A stretch of 64,000 bases of DNA, taken from the NCBI RefSeq assembly GCF_005503145.1, contig NZ_SCNV01000003.1, forward strand, positions 186,001 to 250,000, read 5' to 3'. This DNA is from Burkholderia sp. 4M9327F10. GTDB lineage: Bacteria; Pseudomonadota; Gammaproteobacteria; Burkholderiales; Burkholderiaceae. Below are positions 8,693 to 17,579 of this stretch, in pieces. The position numbers and the translations under genes were made by a program. Each line of letters starts with the position of its first letter. Position 1 is the stretch's first letter. Under the pieces are notes generated by a model. That model was given only the letters and a program-made list of their open reading frames with translations, did not search any database and was not told where the DNA came from.

Positions 8693-9904
8693 ATGCGCAT
8701 ACGTTTCCCTGACAAAAAGATTGCGATTCCACTTTCCGTACTGTCTGTCACGCAGGTAATCGGCTGGGGAACCGTAGGTTTGCCATCAATCGTCGGAAGG
8801 CAGATAGCCAGCGACCTGAAGATGGACATTTCATCCGTCTTCGCAGCCAACTCTGTACTTTATGTGCTCATGGGGCTGTGGGCTCCAGTTTTGGCCAAGG
8901 TCTTTGCCCGGTTTGGTGCGAGGCGCGTCATGATCGGCGGCACCATTCTGTTTGCCCTCGGTTTCCTGTTGCTTGCCGTATGTCGTGGGCCTTTGTTGTA
9001 CTTCTCCGGCTGGGTGGTGCTAGGAACGGCAGGTAGCGCGACGCTCTCGACAGCTGCCTATATCATGCTCAACGAGCTTGCCGGCCCGGGTGCAAAACGC
9101 GCGATCGGCGGCCTGATGCTGATTACGGGACTGTCGAGCAGTGTTTTCTGGCCAGTCGCATCGCTTCTCGAGAAGGTGGTTGGATGGCATGGGGTCTGTG
9201 CGATTTACGCGGCAACGATGGCGTTGATATCCCTCCCGCTTCACGTGTTTGGACTTCCGGCGTCTGTAGCACCGCACAATCAATCTCCACAACAGACCGC
9301 TGAAGCAACGCCTCGCGCGCCTGCTCGGACAGGCACGTTCTACCTGATCGCGATAGCGATTACATTGAATGCGTTCGTCACATTCGGGTTCAGCGCAATA
9401 TTTATCGAGTTGCTCAAGGCCTTGGGGTTGCCGGCAAATCAAGCTGTTGCCTTTGGCTCTGCGCTCGGTGTCATCCGGGTGGGGGCGCGTGCGGTCGATT
9501 TTCTCGGCGGCGCAAGGTGGGATGGAATATCGACAGGTATTTTTGCGGGCATTGTTCTCTCGCTGTCGATGGTACTGCTCATGCTGGACCACGGTTCGCA
9601 TCATGCCATTGCGGTGTTCGTGGTTCTCTACGGTTTGGGCAGCGGAGCATTCGCAGTTGCACGCGCAACGATACCCCTGGTGTTTTATGACAAGGCGGAT
9701 TACGCCTTGGCGGCATCGCATATCGCGCTCCCTCTTAACGTGATTTGCGCCGCCTCACCGCCACTTTTCATTGCACTGTTAACGAGGTTCGGCGACGCTG
9801 CCTTGTTAGAGGTCGCTATTCTGTGCTCCGCAACCGCGTTGGTTCTGCTCTTGATTCTCATGCGCCGCAGGCCTACGTTAGATAGCACGGCGTCGGCCGC
9901 GTGA
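8693..9904 (+). CDS. MFS transporter
   Basis: A 403-residue membrane protein with about 12 hydrophobic helices in two halves. The loop after helix 2 reads LAKVFARFGARRVMIGG, a degenerate MFS signature. The N-terminal half (LSVTQVIGWGTVGLPSIVGRQIASDLKM) resembles small MFS permeases of the oxalate/formate-antiporter-like and CynX-like groups. The central cytoplasmic loop (about residues 190-205) is short and Pro/Gln rich. It is divergent from the cupin gene, with a 224-base gap. No substrate can be named. Confidence 0.85.
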   Translation: MRIRFPDKKIAIPLSVLSVTQVIGWGTVGLPSIVGRQIASDLKMDISSVFAANSVLYVLMGLWAPVLAKVFARFGARRVMIGGTILFALGFLLLAVCRGPLLYFSGWVVLGTAGSATLSTAAYIMLNELAGPGAKRAIGGLMLITGLSSSVFWPVASLLEKVVGWHGVCAIYAATMALISLPLHVFGLPASVAPHNQSPQQTAEATPRAPARTGTFYLIAIAITLNAFVTFGFSAIFIELLKALGLPANQAVAFGSALGVIRVGARAVDFLGGARWDGISTGIFAGIVLSLSMVLLMLDHGSHHAIAVFVVLYGLGSGAFAVARATIPLVFYDKADYALAASHIALPLNVICAASPPLFIALLTRFGDAALLEVAILCSATALVLLLILMRRRPTLDSTASAA

Positions 9905-9973
9905 AATCCGAGGCCGCGTCCCGTCCAGTCGCCGGAACGGCATTCTCGAAACAGAAGCGGGGGAGGAGCGGTG

Positions 9974-10942
9974 ATGAAAGACCTGAACGCCCTGCTGATA
10001 TTCACCAAGGTTGTCGAGGCCAGCAGCTTTTCTGAAGCCGCGCGGCGTCTGAAGATGCCGATTTCGACCGTGAGCCGCCGCATCTCCGAACTGGAGAATC
10101 AGCTTGGCGTGCGCCTGCTCGAACGCTCGACGCATCATCTGCGGCTGACCGATCTCGGCGCCGAGGTATTCGAGTTCGCACGGCATACCGCCGAGGTTAG
10201 CGAGGCGGTGGACAACGTCATCTCCAACCGGCTGCCGGAAGTGTCCGGTGTTCTCAGGCTGTGTGCGCCGCCCAGCATCTCCGACTCGCTGGTCGTGCCG
10301 GTCGTCGGTGCATTTCAGCAGGCGTATCCGAAGGTGCGGGTGCAGGCGTTCGTCACGGAGCGCATTGTCGACCAGATCGCGGAGGACGTCGATATCGCGC
10401 TCAAGGTGGGCACCTTCACCGATCCGACGCTCGATGCGCGCAAACTGCTGACGTATCGGCACCAGTTGGTCGCGAGTCCAGCCTATCTGGCCCGCTGCGA
10501 GGCGCCGCAAACACCGCGAGATCTTCTGCAGCACCGGCTGTTCGCGTTTTCGTTCTGGCGGCCGGACTATAGCTGGCGCTTCGTGCACGCGAATGGCCTG
10601 GATACCGAAACGCTTTCCTTTCAACCGGCCATCGCGATGAACGATTACACCGGTATCGTCGTTGCGCTGCTGGAAGGGGATGGCATCGGCGAGCTGCCGC
10701 CCATTGTGCAGCCCGAGCTGATGCGCAAAGGGCTGCTTGTCGAGGTGATGCCGGACTGGCATCTGCCGGTGTTTGATCTGACCATTGCCAACCTGCGGGA
10801 TCGCTATCTGCCGCGGCAGGTTCGCATCTTCCGGGACTTTGCCGCGCAGATGGTGCCGGGTCTCTTCGCCTCGTTGCCGGCCGGTTTTATTCCGGCAGAT
10901 CCGGAAATTGCGAAGGCGCCATCTGAATGGCGAAATCCTTGA
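9974..10942 (+). CDS. LysR-family transcriptional regulator
   Basis: About 322 residues. LysR helix-turn-helix at 1-60 (SSFSEAARRLKMPISTVSRR) and effector domain from about 90. GTG-ATG (9971/9974) follows GGAGGAG; the ATG is preferred. It is close kin to the next LysR gene, sharing the SFSEAARRLxMPxSTVSRRI helix and the PSIxDxLxxPxVxAFQ segment, and the two run tail to tail with coding ends overlapping by 56 bases. No divergent partner shows what it controls; the preceding MFS gene, 70 bases upstream in the same direction, is the nearest candidate. Confidence 0.9.
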   Translation: MKDLNALLIFTKVVEASSFSEAARRLKMPISTVSRRISELENQLGVRLLERSTHHLRLTDLGAEVFEFARHTAEVSEAVDNVISNRLPEVSGVLRLCAPPSISDSLVVPVVGAFQQAYPKVRVQAFVTERIVDQIAEDVDIALKVGTFTDPTLDARKLLTYRHQLVASPAYLARCEAPQTPRDLLQHRLFAFSFWRPDYSWRFVHANGLDTETLSFQPAIAMNDYTGIVVALLEGDGIGELPPIVQPELMRKGLLVEVMPDWHLPVFDLTIANLRDRYLPRQVRIFRDFAAQMVPGLFASLPAGFIPADPEIAKAPSEWRNP

Positions 10943-11798
10943 ACAGCCGGCATGGCTTTGATATATGCCGGTTGCCGAGATGGACGAGCGAAAGATTGAA
11001 TGTCTGCAGATGCCAGTGAGGCATGACCTCGACGAGCTTGCCTTCGCGCACGAGATCAGGCCGCACGAGCGGCGGCAACTCGCCGATACCGCCGCACGTC
11101 AGCAGCGCAGGCGCGAGGCCGGCGAAGTCGTTGATGCTGAAGTGCGGCTGGAAGGTAAGCGTCTCCTTACCCCGGCCGTTGCGATGCACAAAGTTCCACA
11201 CGCTCTCCGGCTTCCACTGCGAGAAGGTGAGCAGCCGGTGCCCGAGCAGATCGCGTGGCTCTTTCGGCGGCTTGCTGCCGCGCAGATAGTCAGGGGTTGC
11301 GACAAGCCGGTGCCGGTAAGCGATGAGCCGCCTTGCCACCAGTGAAGAGTCGCGCAGCGCGCCGACGCGCAGGACGAGATCGACACCGTCGGCGATGTGA
11401 TCGACATGGCGATCGGTGACGAGAATCTGGATGCGCACATTCGGGTAGCGCTTCTGAAACGCGATGACGAGCGGCGTCAACAGCGTATCGGCGATGCTGG
11501 GCGGAGACGATAGCCGAAGTACCCCGGAGATGTCGGAAAGCCGGTCGGACACGACGCTTTCGATCGCCGCGCCGAGTTGAGCCGTACGCGCGGCATGCTC
11601 GTACACTTCGCGTCCCAGTTCGGTGAGCTGCAACCGGCGCGTGGAGCGTTCGAGCAGGCGCACGCCTAGCGCCTGCTCGAGATCGGCGATGCGGCGGCTC
11701 ACGGTCGAGACCGGCATGTCGAGGCGGCGCGCAGCCTCGGAGAAGCTGCCCGCATCGACGACTCTGGCGAAGACGACCAGCGCGTTGAGATCGGCCAT
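10887..11798 (-). CDS. LysR-family transcriptional regulator, convergent paralogue
   Basis: A 303-residue LysR regulator starting at ATG 11798 (MADLNALVVFARVVDAG). The open frame extends 19 residues upstream without family likeness. The helix-turn-helix is at residues 1-60 and the effector domain follows (GVLRLSSPPSIADTLLTPLV). Its 3' end overlaps that of the preceding LysR gene by 56 bases on the opposite strand, so the C-terminus of each is fixed by antisense sequence of the other. It is divergent from the LysR at 12037, with a 238-base gap containing AATTTTCCATT-like AT-rich blocks. Confidence 0.9.
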   Translation of the reverse strand: MADLNALVVFARVVDAGSFSEAARRLDMPVSTVSRRIADLEQALGVRLLERSTRRLQLTELGREVYEHAARTAQLGAAIESVVSDRLSDISGVLRLSSPPSIADTLLTPLVIAFQKRYPNVRIQILVTDRHVDHIADGVDLVLRVGALRDSSLVARRLIAYRHRLVATPDYLRGSKPPKEPRDLLGHRLLTFSQWKPESVWNFVHRNGRGKETLTFQPHFSINDFAGLAPALLTCGGIGELPPLVRPDLVREGKLVEVMPHWHLQTFNLSLVHLGNRHISKPCRLFKDFAIQMAPSQFPDLPE

Positions 11799-12036
11799 CG
11801 TTTTTCCATAAATGGAAAATTCATTGTGCGCCATCGCCGCGCCGGCAACAAGCAACGGCGGTTCTTGAGGGGCTGGTAGCGCGCGGGCTGGTGCTTCGAT
11901 TGCTGTATCTTCCCGGAAATGGAAAACAGATTTCCGTTTCCTTCCTCTAACAGGGACAGAGATGCTGCGATACCGTTCGCATCATCGGACAATGCGGGCC
12001 AGTGCCGGACCGCATGACGCGCTTTGAGGAATCCGT

Positions 12037-12978
12037 ATGAACAAATTCACCGACATGACCACGTTCGTGACGGTGGTGGACGCAGCGAGCTTCTCGGAAG
12101 CCGCGCGACGGCTGGGTACGACCAAGTCGATCGTGAGCGAGCGCATCCAGCAGTTGGAGAAGCGGCTCGGATGCGCGCTGCTCGAACGCGGTCGTCCGCT
12201 GCGCATGACGCAGGCTGGCGTGCTGTTCTACGAAAGCGCGTCGCGCGTGCTCGAAGACGTGGAGCGCGCGGAGGAGTCGGTACAGGACGCGCAGTCTGGC
12301 CTGCGCGGCACATTCCGCATTGCCGTGCCGATGGCCTTCATGACACGCCACCTCGGGCCGATATTGTCGAAATTCGCGGCAATGCATCCCGACCTGTGCC
12401 TCGACGTGGAGGCGCAGGATCGCGTCGTCAGCCTGCAGGACGGCCAATACGACATGGCGATCCGTATGGGCGAGCTATCGGACTCCAGTCTGGTGGCACG
12501 GACCATCACGGTGAACCGGCATCTGATCTGCGCGAGCCCGGCCTATCTGGAGCGGCAGGGCACGCCTGCGCATCCCTGCGAGCTCGCTCAACACGACGGT
12601 CTCATCTATTACAACCGCGAGCCGAACGGCATGTGGAGCCTGCCGCTTGACGGCAGACGCCAGTCGTTCCGTATCGGCACGCGCATGCGCACGGACTCCG
12701 GGCATCTGCTGCTCGAAGGTGCGCGAGCGGGGCTCGGTCTCGCGATCCTGCCGACTTTCCTTGCTGCGGAACCGATGCTCGCAGGCGAGCTTGTCGCGGT
12801 GCTGCAAGGGTATTCCCCTTCAGGCGGACAAATTTCGGCTGTCTATCGCAAGACCGTACGCACACCGCCGAAGATTCACGTGCTCATCGATTTTCTGGCT
12901 GACGAGATCGGCCATCCTTCACGCTGGGACGTCGAGCTGGTCAAGGCGGGACTGATCGGCGAGCACGCCGCGGGCTGA
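12037..12978 (+). CDS. LysR-family transcriptional regulator
   Basis: A 313-residue LysR protein with helix-turn-helix near residues 18-40 (SFSEAARRLGTTKSIVSERI) and a CrgA-like effector domain (GTFRIAVPMAFMTRHLGPIL). It precedes the GMC oxidoreductase gene by about 117 bases in the same direction, so it may control the GMC-NTF2-reductase-MDR genes downstream (inference). Its recognition helix (TTKSIVSERI) differs clearly from those of the two LysR genes before it, so it should read a different site. Confidence 0.9.
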   Translation: MNKFTDMTTFVTVVDAASFSEAARRLGTTKSIVSERIQQLEKRLGCALLERGRPLRMTQAGVLFYESASRVLEDVERAEESVQDAQSGLRGTFRIAVPMAFMTRHLGPILSKFAAMHPDLCLDVEAQDRVVSLQDGQYDMAIRMGELSDSSLVARTITVNRHLICASPAYLERQGTPAHPCELAQHDGLIYYNREPNGMWSLPLDGRRQSFRIGTRMRTDSGHLLLEGARAGLGLAILPTFLAAEPMLAGELVAVLQGYSPSGGQISAVYRKTVRTPPKIHVLIDFLADEIGHPSRWDVELVKAGLIGEHAAG

Positions 12979-13095
12979 TAGCGTCATCGCGGTGTTCGCC
13001 GGAACCGAACTTCGGATTCGGCGCGCGCTACCTGTTGCGCGCGGGCTGCGGCGACTATCGTTCAGGACATCAGCAGATCCCGCACGGAGTTCACC

Positions 13096-14631
13096 ATGCA
13101 CCATTCCGACGCATTCAACGGTTCGCGAGGCAGCGCGCAGGTTGCCGACGTCTTGATCGTGGGCGGCGGTTCGGCAGGCGCGGTGATGGCTTCGCGCCTG
13201 AGCGAGCGCATACGCCGCTCTGTGCTGCTGCTCGAGGCGGGACCGGCCTATCCGGCGTGGTCCTATCCGCACGTGATCGCGAGCAGCGATACCGTGGGCG
13301 GCGACGCGGACCACGACTGGGGATTCCGGAGTGACGCCGGCTATATCGGTCATCCGGTCAACGCGATCCGCGGCAAGGTGCTGGGCGGCAGCTCGGCGGT
13401 CAACGGCGCGGTCGCCATCCGCGCAAGACCGCAGGACTTCGCGAACTGGAATCTGCCGGGCTGGCGTTACGAGGACATGCTGCCGTCGTTCAAGCGCCTC
13501 GAGCGGCGTGACGCCGGTTGCACGGCGCTGCACGGCCACGACGGGCCGCTGCCCGTGCGCCAGTTGACGCGCAGCGAAACGACGCCGATGCAGCAGGCGT
13601 TCATCGACGCCACGCTCGAGCACGGCTACCGCCTGATCGACGACTTCGACTGCTCGGACCCGCACGGTGTCGGCCCGTATCCGATGAACATCGTCAACGG
13701 CGTCAGGGTGAACACCGGCATGGCGTACCTCGGCGACCGCGTGAGGGCGCGCGATAACCTGCATATTCGTGACCACGTGCTCGTCGACAAGGTGGTGTTC
13801 GACAACGGGCGCGCCGTGGGCGTGCGGCTCGCGGACGGGGAGGAAATCCACGCACGCGAAGTGATCCTGTGCGCGGGCACTTATGGCAGCGCGGCAATCC
13901 TGCTGCGTTCGGGCATCGGCCCGGGCGCGGAGCTGCGTGCGCTGTCGATCCCGCTGATCGCGGATCTGCCTGTGGGCCAGCGGCTCAAGGATCATCCGTT
14001 CTACTACAACGCGTACGCGGCGCGGCCGGAGCGGATCGGCAGGCAGTCGCCGGCGATCGGCGCGAAGCTGTGGACCCATAGTTCGGCGGCGAAACCGGGC
14101 GAGCTTGACCTGCACATCACGGCGACACATCTGTTTCCGCACGACCAGAGCCCGACTGGCATCGGCTTCGTGCTGGCGGTCGCGCTGACGCGCCCCGAGT
14201 CGACCGGCTCGTTGCGCCTCGCGAGTCGTGATCCGCAAGCGGCGCCGCGCATCGATCTGAACTTTCTTGTAGCGCCGGGCGACCGGGCGCGCCTGCTCGA
14301 AGGCGTGAAGCTCGCGCGGCGGATCGGCCGTACCGAACCGCTCGCGACACTGATTGAAACGGAGCTCGCCCCCGGCACGGCGGCCGAGAGCGACGAGCAG
14401 ATAATCGCTTCGATCATGGCGACACTCGATACCTATCACCACCCGACCTCGACCGCGCCAATGGGCTTGGCCGGCGACCCGCATGCCGTGGTGGATCCCG
14501 AGGGCCGCGTTCACGGCACGGAAGGGCTGCGCGTGGTCGATGCATCGATTTTCCCGGACGCGATCTCGGTTGCCACCAACGTGACAACAATCGCCGTGGC
14601 AGAACACATCGCCGAACGCTACTACGACTGA
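13096..14631 (+). CDS. GMC-family FAD-dependent oxidoreductase
   Basis: A 511-residue flavoprotein of the glucose-methanol-choline family. The FAD motif VLIVGGGSAGAVMASRLSE is at residues 16-34, followed by LLEAGPAY. GMC signature 1 is seen in VLGGSSAVNGAVAIR, signature 2 in GTYGSAAILLRSGIGPG, and the active-site His region in TYHHPTSTAPMG near residue 450. The final motif ISVATNVTTIAVAEHIAE closes the FAD domain. Likely an alcohol or choline-type dehydrogenase. Codon use is ordinary for the window. It is first in a same-strand set with NTF2-like, reductase-like and MDR genes. Confidence 0.9.
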   Translation: MHHSDAFNGSRGSAQVADVLIVGGGSAGAVMASRLSERIRRSVLLLEAGPAYPAWSYPHVIASSDTVGGDADHDWGFRSDAGYIGHPVNAIRGKVLGGSSAVNGAVAIRARPQDFANWNLPGWRYEDMLPSFKRLERRDAGCTALHGHDGPLPVRQLTRSETTPMQQAFIDATLEHGYRLIDDFDCSDPHGVGPYPMNIVNGVRVNTGMAYLGDRVRARDNLHIRDHVLVDKVVFDNGRAVGVRLADGEEIHAREVILCAGTYGSAAILLRSGIGPGAELRALSIPLIADLPVGQRLKDHPFYYNAYAARPERIGRQSPAIGAKLWTHSSAAKPGELDLHITATHLFPHDQSPTGIGFVLAVALTRPESTGSLRLASRDPQAAPRIDLNFLVAPGDRARLLEGVKLARRIGRTEPLATLIETELAPGTAAESDEQIIASIMATLDTYHHPTSTAPMGLAGDPHAVVDPEGRVHGTEGLRVVDASIFPDAISVATNVTTIAVAEHIAERYYD

Positions 14632-14738
14632 GCTCGGTGGCGTGACGGATTTCACAACGTAGCGAAGACGAATATCTATTGATTATGTTTTGTAGTACTT
14701 AATGTATCAAGTCATCCACGATATACGGAGAAACTGAA

Positions 14739-15131
14739 ATGAACGCAGAAGAGAAAGCGGTCGACCAGGTGCTGAAGCAATACGAGACGGCGCTCAATAC
14801 TTCGGATACCGAGGCGGTGATGCGCCTTTACGCAGACGACGGCGTGTTTATGCCGCAGAACTTTCCGTCGAGCGTCGGAGCAGAGGCGATCCGGCAAGCG
14901 TACGACACGGTGTTCGGGGCGATTCAGCTCACGGTGAAATTCGCGGTACAGGAGATCCAGCAGATCGGCGAAAGCTGGGTGCTGGCGCGGACCAACTCGG
15001 CGGGCACCGTAAAGATCCATGCAACAGGTGCGAGCAAGGCCGAGGCGAACCAGGAGCTGTTCCTGTTCCGGAAGGCGGGCGGAACCTGGAAGATCGCGCG
15101 TTACGCGTTCTCGACGATCAATCCTGCCTGA
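14739..15131 (+). CDS. SgcJ/EcaC-type NTF2-like protein, cytoplasmic
   Basis: A 130-residue NTF2-like domain without signal peptide. Motifs: DQVLKQYETALNTSDTEAVM, LYADDGVFMPQNFPS, and the C-terminal ELFLFRKAGGTWKIARYAF. An AT-rich 107-base gap upstream, with a purine-rich site (ACGGAGAAACTGAA) before the ATG, suggests its own promoter. Its TGA overlaps the ATG of the next gene (TGATG), so translation is probably coupled. The NTF2 fold can bind small ligands or act as a cyclase or isomerase; the role here is not known. Confidence 0.88.
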   Translation: MNAEEKAVDQVLKQYETALNTSDTEAVMRLYADDGVFMPQNFPSSVGAEAIRQAYDTVFGAIQLTVKFAVQEIQQIGESWVLARTNSAGTVKIHATGASKAEANQELFLFRKAGGTWKIARYAFSTINPA

Positions 15132-16897
15132 TGGCGAGGGATTTAATCATGGTTACGTCACTTGAACGAAGCGTCCCGAATGCATCGATTGTGCAGGGTG
15201 CGTATGCGGCGTTTGCCAGCGAGCAGCACGAGGGGCTCGCGACGATGCCCGACCCCCCGACTTGCCGGGACCATCAGTTGCATCCGCTGCTATCCGATTC
15301 CGATGTGCAGAGAATGCACCGCTACGGCCGGGTCCTGTTCTATCCTGCGGGCACACGGATGGCGGAGACCGGTAAGGCGATGCCCGGGATGTTCGTGTTG
15401 CTCGCGGGGCGCGCGCACGTGTCCCGCCGCGATGGCCTCGGCCGTACGCGGGTGCTGGTCGAGCAGACGCCGATGCACACCATAGGCGAGATCGGTCAGT
15501 TGTCGGGATGTCCGTCCCTTGTCGACGTGTACGCTATCGACGACGTGACGGCCATCCTCATTCCGCCCGAACGGCTGCGCAAGCTGCTGATCGACCATGC
15601 CGAGCTCGGAGAACGGCTGACGCGCTCGATGATCCTGCGCCGCGCGCGCTTGATCGAGGGTGGCAGCGGTCCGGTCATCGTCGGGCGCGCGGACGATGTT
15701 CGCGTCGTCGCGTTGCAGGAATTCCTCGCGCGCAACTCGCATCCGCATGCGGTGATCGATGCGTTCGATACCCCTGAAAGCGCGGCGTGGCTGCGTCGCT
15801 TGATGCAATCCGAGCAGGATCTGCCGCTCGTTATCTGCCCTGACGGCACCGTGCTGCGCGCGCCAAGTGAAGCGCAGCTCGCGTCCGAGCTCGGCTGGCT
15901 GGCACATTTTGATGCCGAACGTGTGTACGACGTCGCTGTTGTCGGCGCGGGGCCATCGGGGCTTGCCACCGCAGTCTATGCGGCCTCCGAAGGCCTCTCG
16001 GTCGCGGTATTCGATGCTTGCGCGCCCGGCGGGCAAGCCGGAGCCAGCATGCGCATCGAAAACTATCTCGGCTTTCCCACGGGCATTACCGGGCAGGCAT
16101 TGGCGGCCCGCGCATTCGTGCAGGCGCAGAAGTTCGGCGCACATATCGTGATCCCTGCACGCGTCCGCTCGCTCGACTGCGCATCCTCCCCGCGCGTGCT
16201 CACGCTCGACAGCGGCGCCCGCGTGCAATGCCACACCGTGGTGATCGCGACCGGTGCGACGTACCGCAAGCCGCATATCGACGGGCTCGAAGCGTTCGCC
16301 AGACGCGGGGTCTACTACTGGGCTTCGCCGGTCGAGGCGGAGCTTTGCAAGGGTAAGGAAGTCGTCCTCGTCGGCGGTGGCAACTCGGCGGGACAGGCGA
16401 TCGTGTATCTCGCATCGCGGGTCGCGCACGTTCATGTGCTGGTCAGGGGCGAAGGCCTCGAAGCGAGCATGTCGCGCTACCTGATCGAGCGGATAGACGC
16501 GTTACCGAACGTCACACTGCACACGCGGACCCAGGTGAGCGGCGTCGAACAACGGTGCGGGTCGATCAAGGGCGTGCGTTGTTCCGGGCCGGATGGCGTG
16601 CATACGTTGAAGACCGCGCATCTCTTCTTCTTCACAGGCGCGACGCCGAACGCGTCGTGGCTGCACGACTGTGGCGTGGCGACCGACGAGAAGGGTTTCG
16701 TGCTGACGGGGCCCTCGCTTCAGGCGCGCACCGGTCTCGATCGCGCAGCGCTCGAGACGAGCGTGCAAGGCGTGTTTGCGATCGGCGATGTGCGTTCCGC
16801 TTCGATCAAGCGCGTTGCGGCCGCCGCCGGCGAAGGCGCGGCGGTAGTCGCGCACGTTCATGATTTCCTCGCCGCTACGCGCGACAGCGCGCGATAG
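15131..16897 (+). CDS. Cyclic nucleotide-binding domain fused to thioredoxin reductase-like flavoprotein
   Basis: A 588-residue fusion. Residues about 50-170 are a CRP-type cyclic nucleotide-binding domain (GMFVLLAGRAHVSRRD, then TIGEIGQLSG). Residues 180-255 resemble a thioredoxin-like spacer. Residues 266-585 are a thioredoxin reductase-like domain with FAD motif GAGPSG (272-277), NAD(P)H motif GGGNSA (415-420) and terminal GVFAIGDVRSASIKRVAAAAGEG. The CxxC redox pair expected near 397 is absent: the segment reads YYWASPVEAELC. It is therefore unlikely to reduce thioredoxin and may be a nucleotide-gated NAD(P)H flavoprotein (inference). Start overlaps the previous stop. Confidence 0.88.
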   Translation: MARDLIMVTSLERSVPNASIVQGAYAAFASEQHEGLATMPDPPTCRDHQLHPLLSDSDVQRMHRYGRVLFYPAGTRMAETGKAMPGMFVLLAGRAHVSRRDGLGRTRVLVEQTPMHTIGEIGQLSGCPSLVDVYAIDDVTAILIPPERLRKLLIDHAELGERLTRSMILRRARLIEGGSGPVIVGRADDVRVVALQEFLARNSHPHAVIDAFDTPESAAWLRRLMQSEQDLPLVICPDGTVLRAPSEAQLASELGWLAHFDAERVYDVAVVGAGPSGLATAVYAASEGLSVAVFDACAPGGQAGASMRIENYLGFPTGITGQALAARAFVQAQKFGAHIVIPARVRSLDCASSPRVLTLDSGARVQCHTVVIATGATYRKPHIDGLEAFARRGVYYWASPVEAELCKGKEVVLVGGGNSAGQAIVYLASRVAHVHVLVRGEGLEASMSRYLIERIDALPNVTLHTRTQVSGVEQRCGSIKGVRCSGPDGVHTLKTAHLFFFTGATPNASWLHDCGVATDEKGFVLTGPSLQARTGLDRAALETSVQGVFAIGDVRSASIKRVAAAAGEGAAVVAHVHDFLAATRDSAR

Positions 16898-16996
16898 ACA
16901 CACCACACCCGCCGCGACCGGGCGGTCCCAAGTTTTCCCTGGTGCGTGAAGCCCCGGCGCGCGCATCGTTTCAACCGTTGTCTGGAGGAGTGAATC

Positions 16997-17521
16997 ATGA
17001 AGCATCGTGTTATCGTTGGCTATGCGGCGAGTGTTTTCGTTGCCGCATCGTTCGTGCTGTGTTCGTCGGCGCCGCTTGCTGCGGCAGCGGAAGACAGCAT
17101 CCCATACTCGTCTGATCCCACGATGAGCGCCGTGCAGCACGAAGTGTACGACGTCGTGAACCGCTACCAGGATGCGCTCAACGGCAAGGACACGAACACG
17201 ATCGTCGGGCTGTTCGCGGACGATAGCGTGGCCGAGTGGAACAACAAGCGTACCTATGCCACCCGCGAGCAGAGGGTTGCCGGCTACGACGCACTGTTCA
17301 GGATTGCGAATTTCTCGACTCAATTTTCCTATGATGCGATCAGCGTCTATGGCGACACGGCTGTGGTGCGCACGCATCATCACGTGGGCGCCGCGGTCAT
17401 CGAGAACGGGAAGAAGGTGACGGATTACAATCGCGAGGTATTCGTGCTGCGCAAGATTGACGGTGCGTGGAAGATCGTGCTGTATACGTTCAACACCGAC
17501 CCGAAGCAGGGGGAAGGCTGA
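16997..17521 (+). CDS. Exported NTF2-like (SgcJ/EcaC-type) protein
   Basis: A 174-residue protein with a signal peptide (VIVGYAASVFVAASFVLCSS, cleavage near residue 32) and an NTF2-like domain: VVNRYQDALNGKDTNTIVGL, FADDSVAEWNN, and the C-terminal EVFVLRKIDGAWKIVLYTF. Ribosome site CTGGAGGAG precedes ATG 16997. It is a likely paralogue of the cytoplasmic NTF2-like gene at 14739. The pair of one cytoplasmic and one exported copy around a flavoprotein suggests the same ligand is handled in both compartments (inference). Confidence 0.85.
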   Translation: MKHRVIVGYAASVFVAASFVLCSSAPLAAAAEDSIPYSSDPTMSAVQHEVYDVVNRYQDALNGKDTNTIVGLFADDSVAEWNNKRTYATREQRVAGYDALFRIANFSTQFSYDAISVYGDTAVVRTHHHVGAAVIENGKKVTDYNREVFVLRKIDGAWKIVLYTFNTDPKQGEG

Positions 17522-17579
17522 TGGCGTGCGAAGCGGCTTTTCGCGCACCGGCGTGCAACTGCATGGACGGAGGATTGCG

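Noticed and set aside
9020..9721. 233-codon minus-strand frame
   Set aside because: Antisense to the MFS gene; Arg/Cys/His-rich with no family likeness.
12919..14655. 578-codon minus-strand frame opposite the GMC oxidoreductase
   Set aside because: Arg/His-rich translation without any motif; antisense shadow of the GMC gene, which has all family signatures.
15290..16435. 381-codon minus-strand frame
   Set aside because: Antisense shadow of the cyclic nucleotide/flavoprotein fusion.
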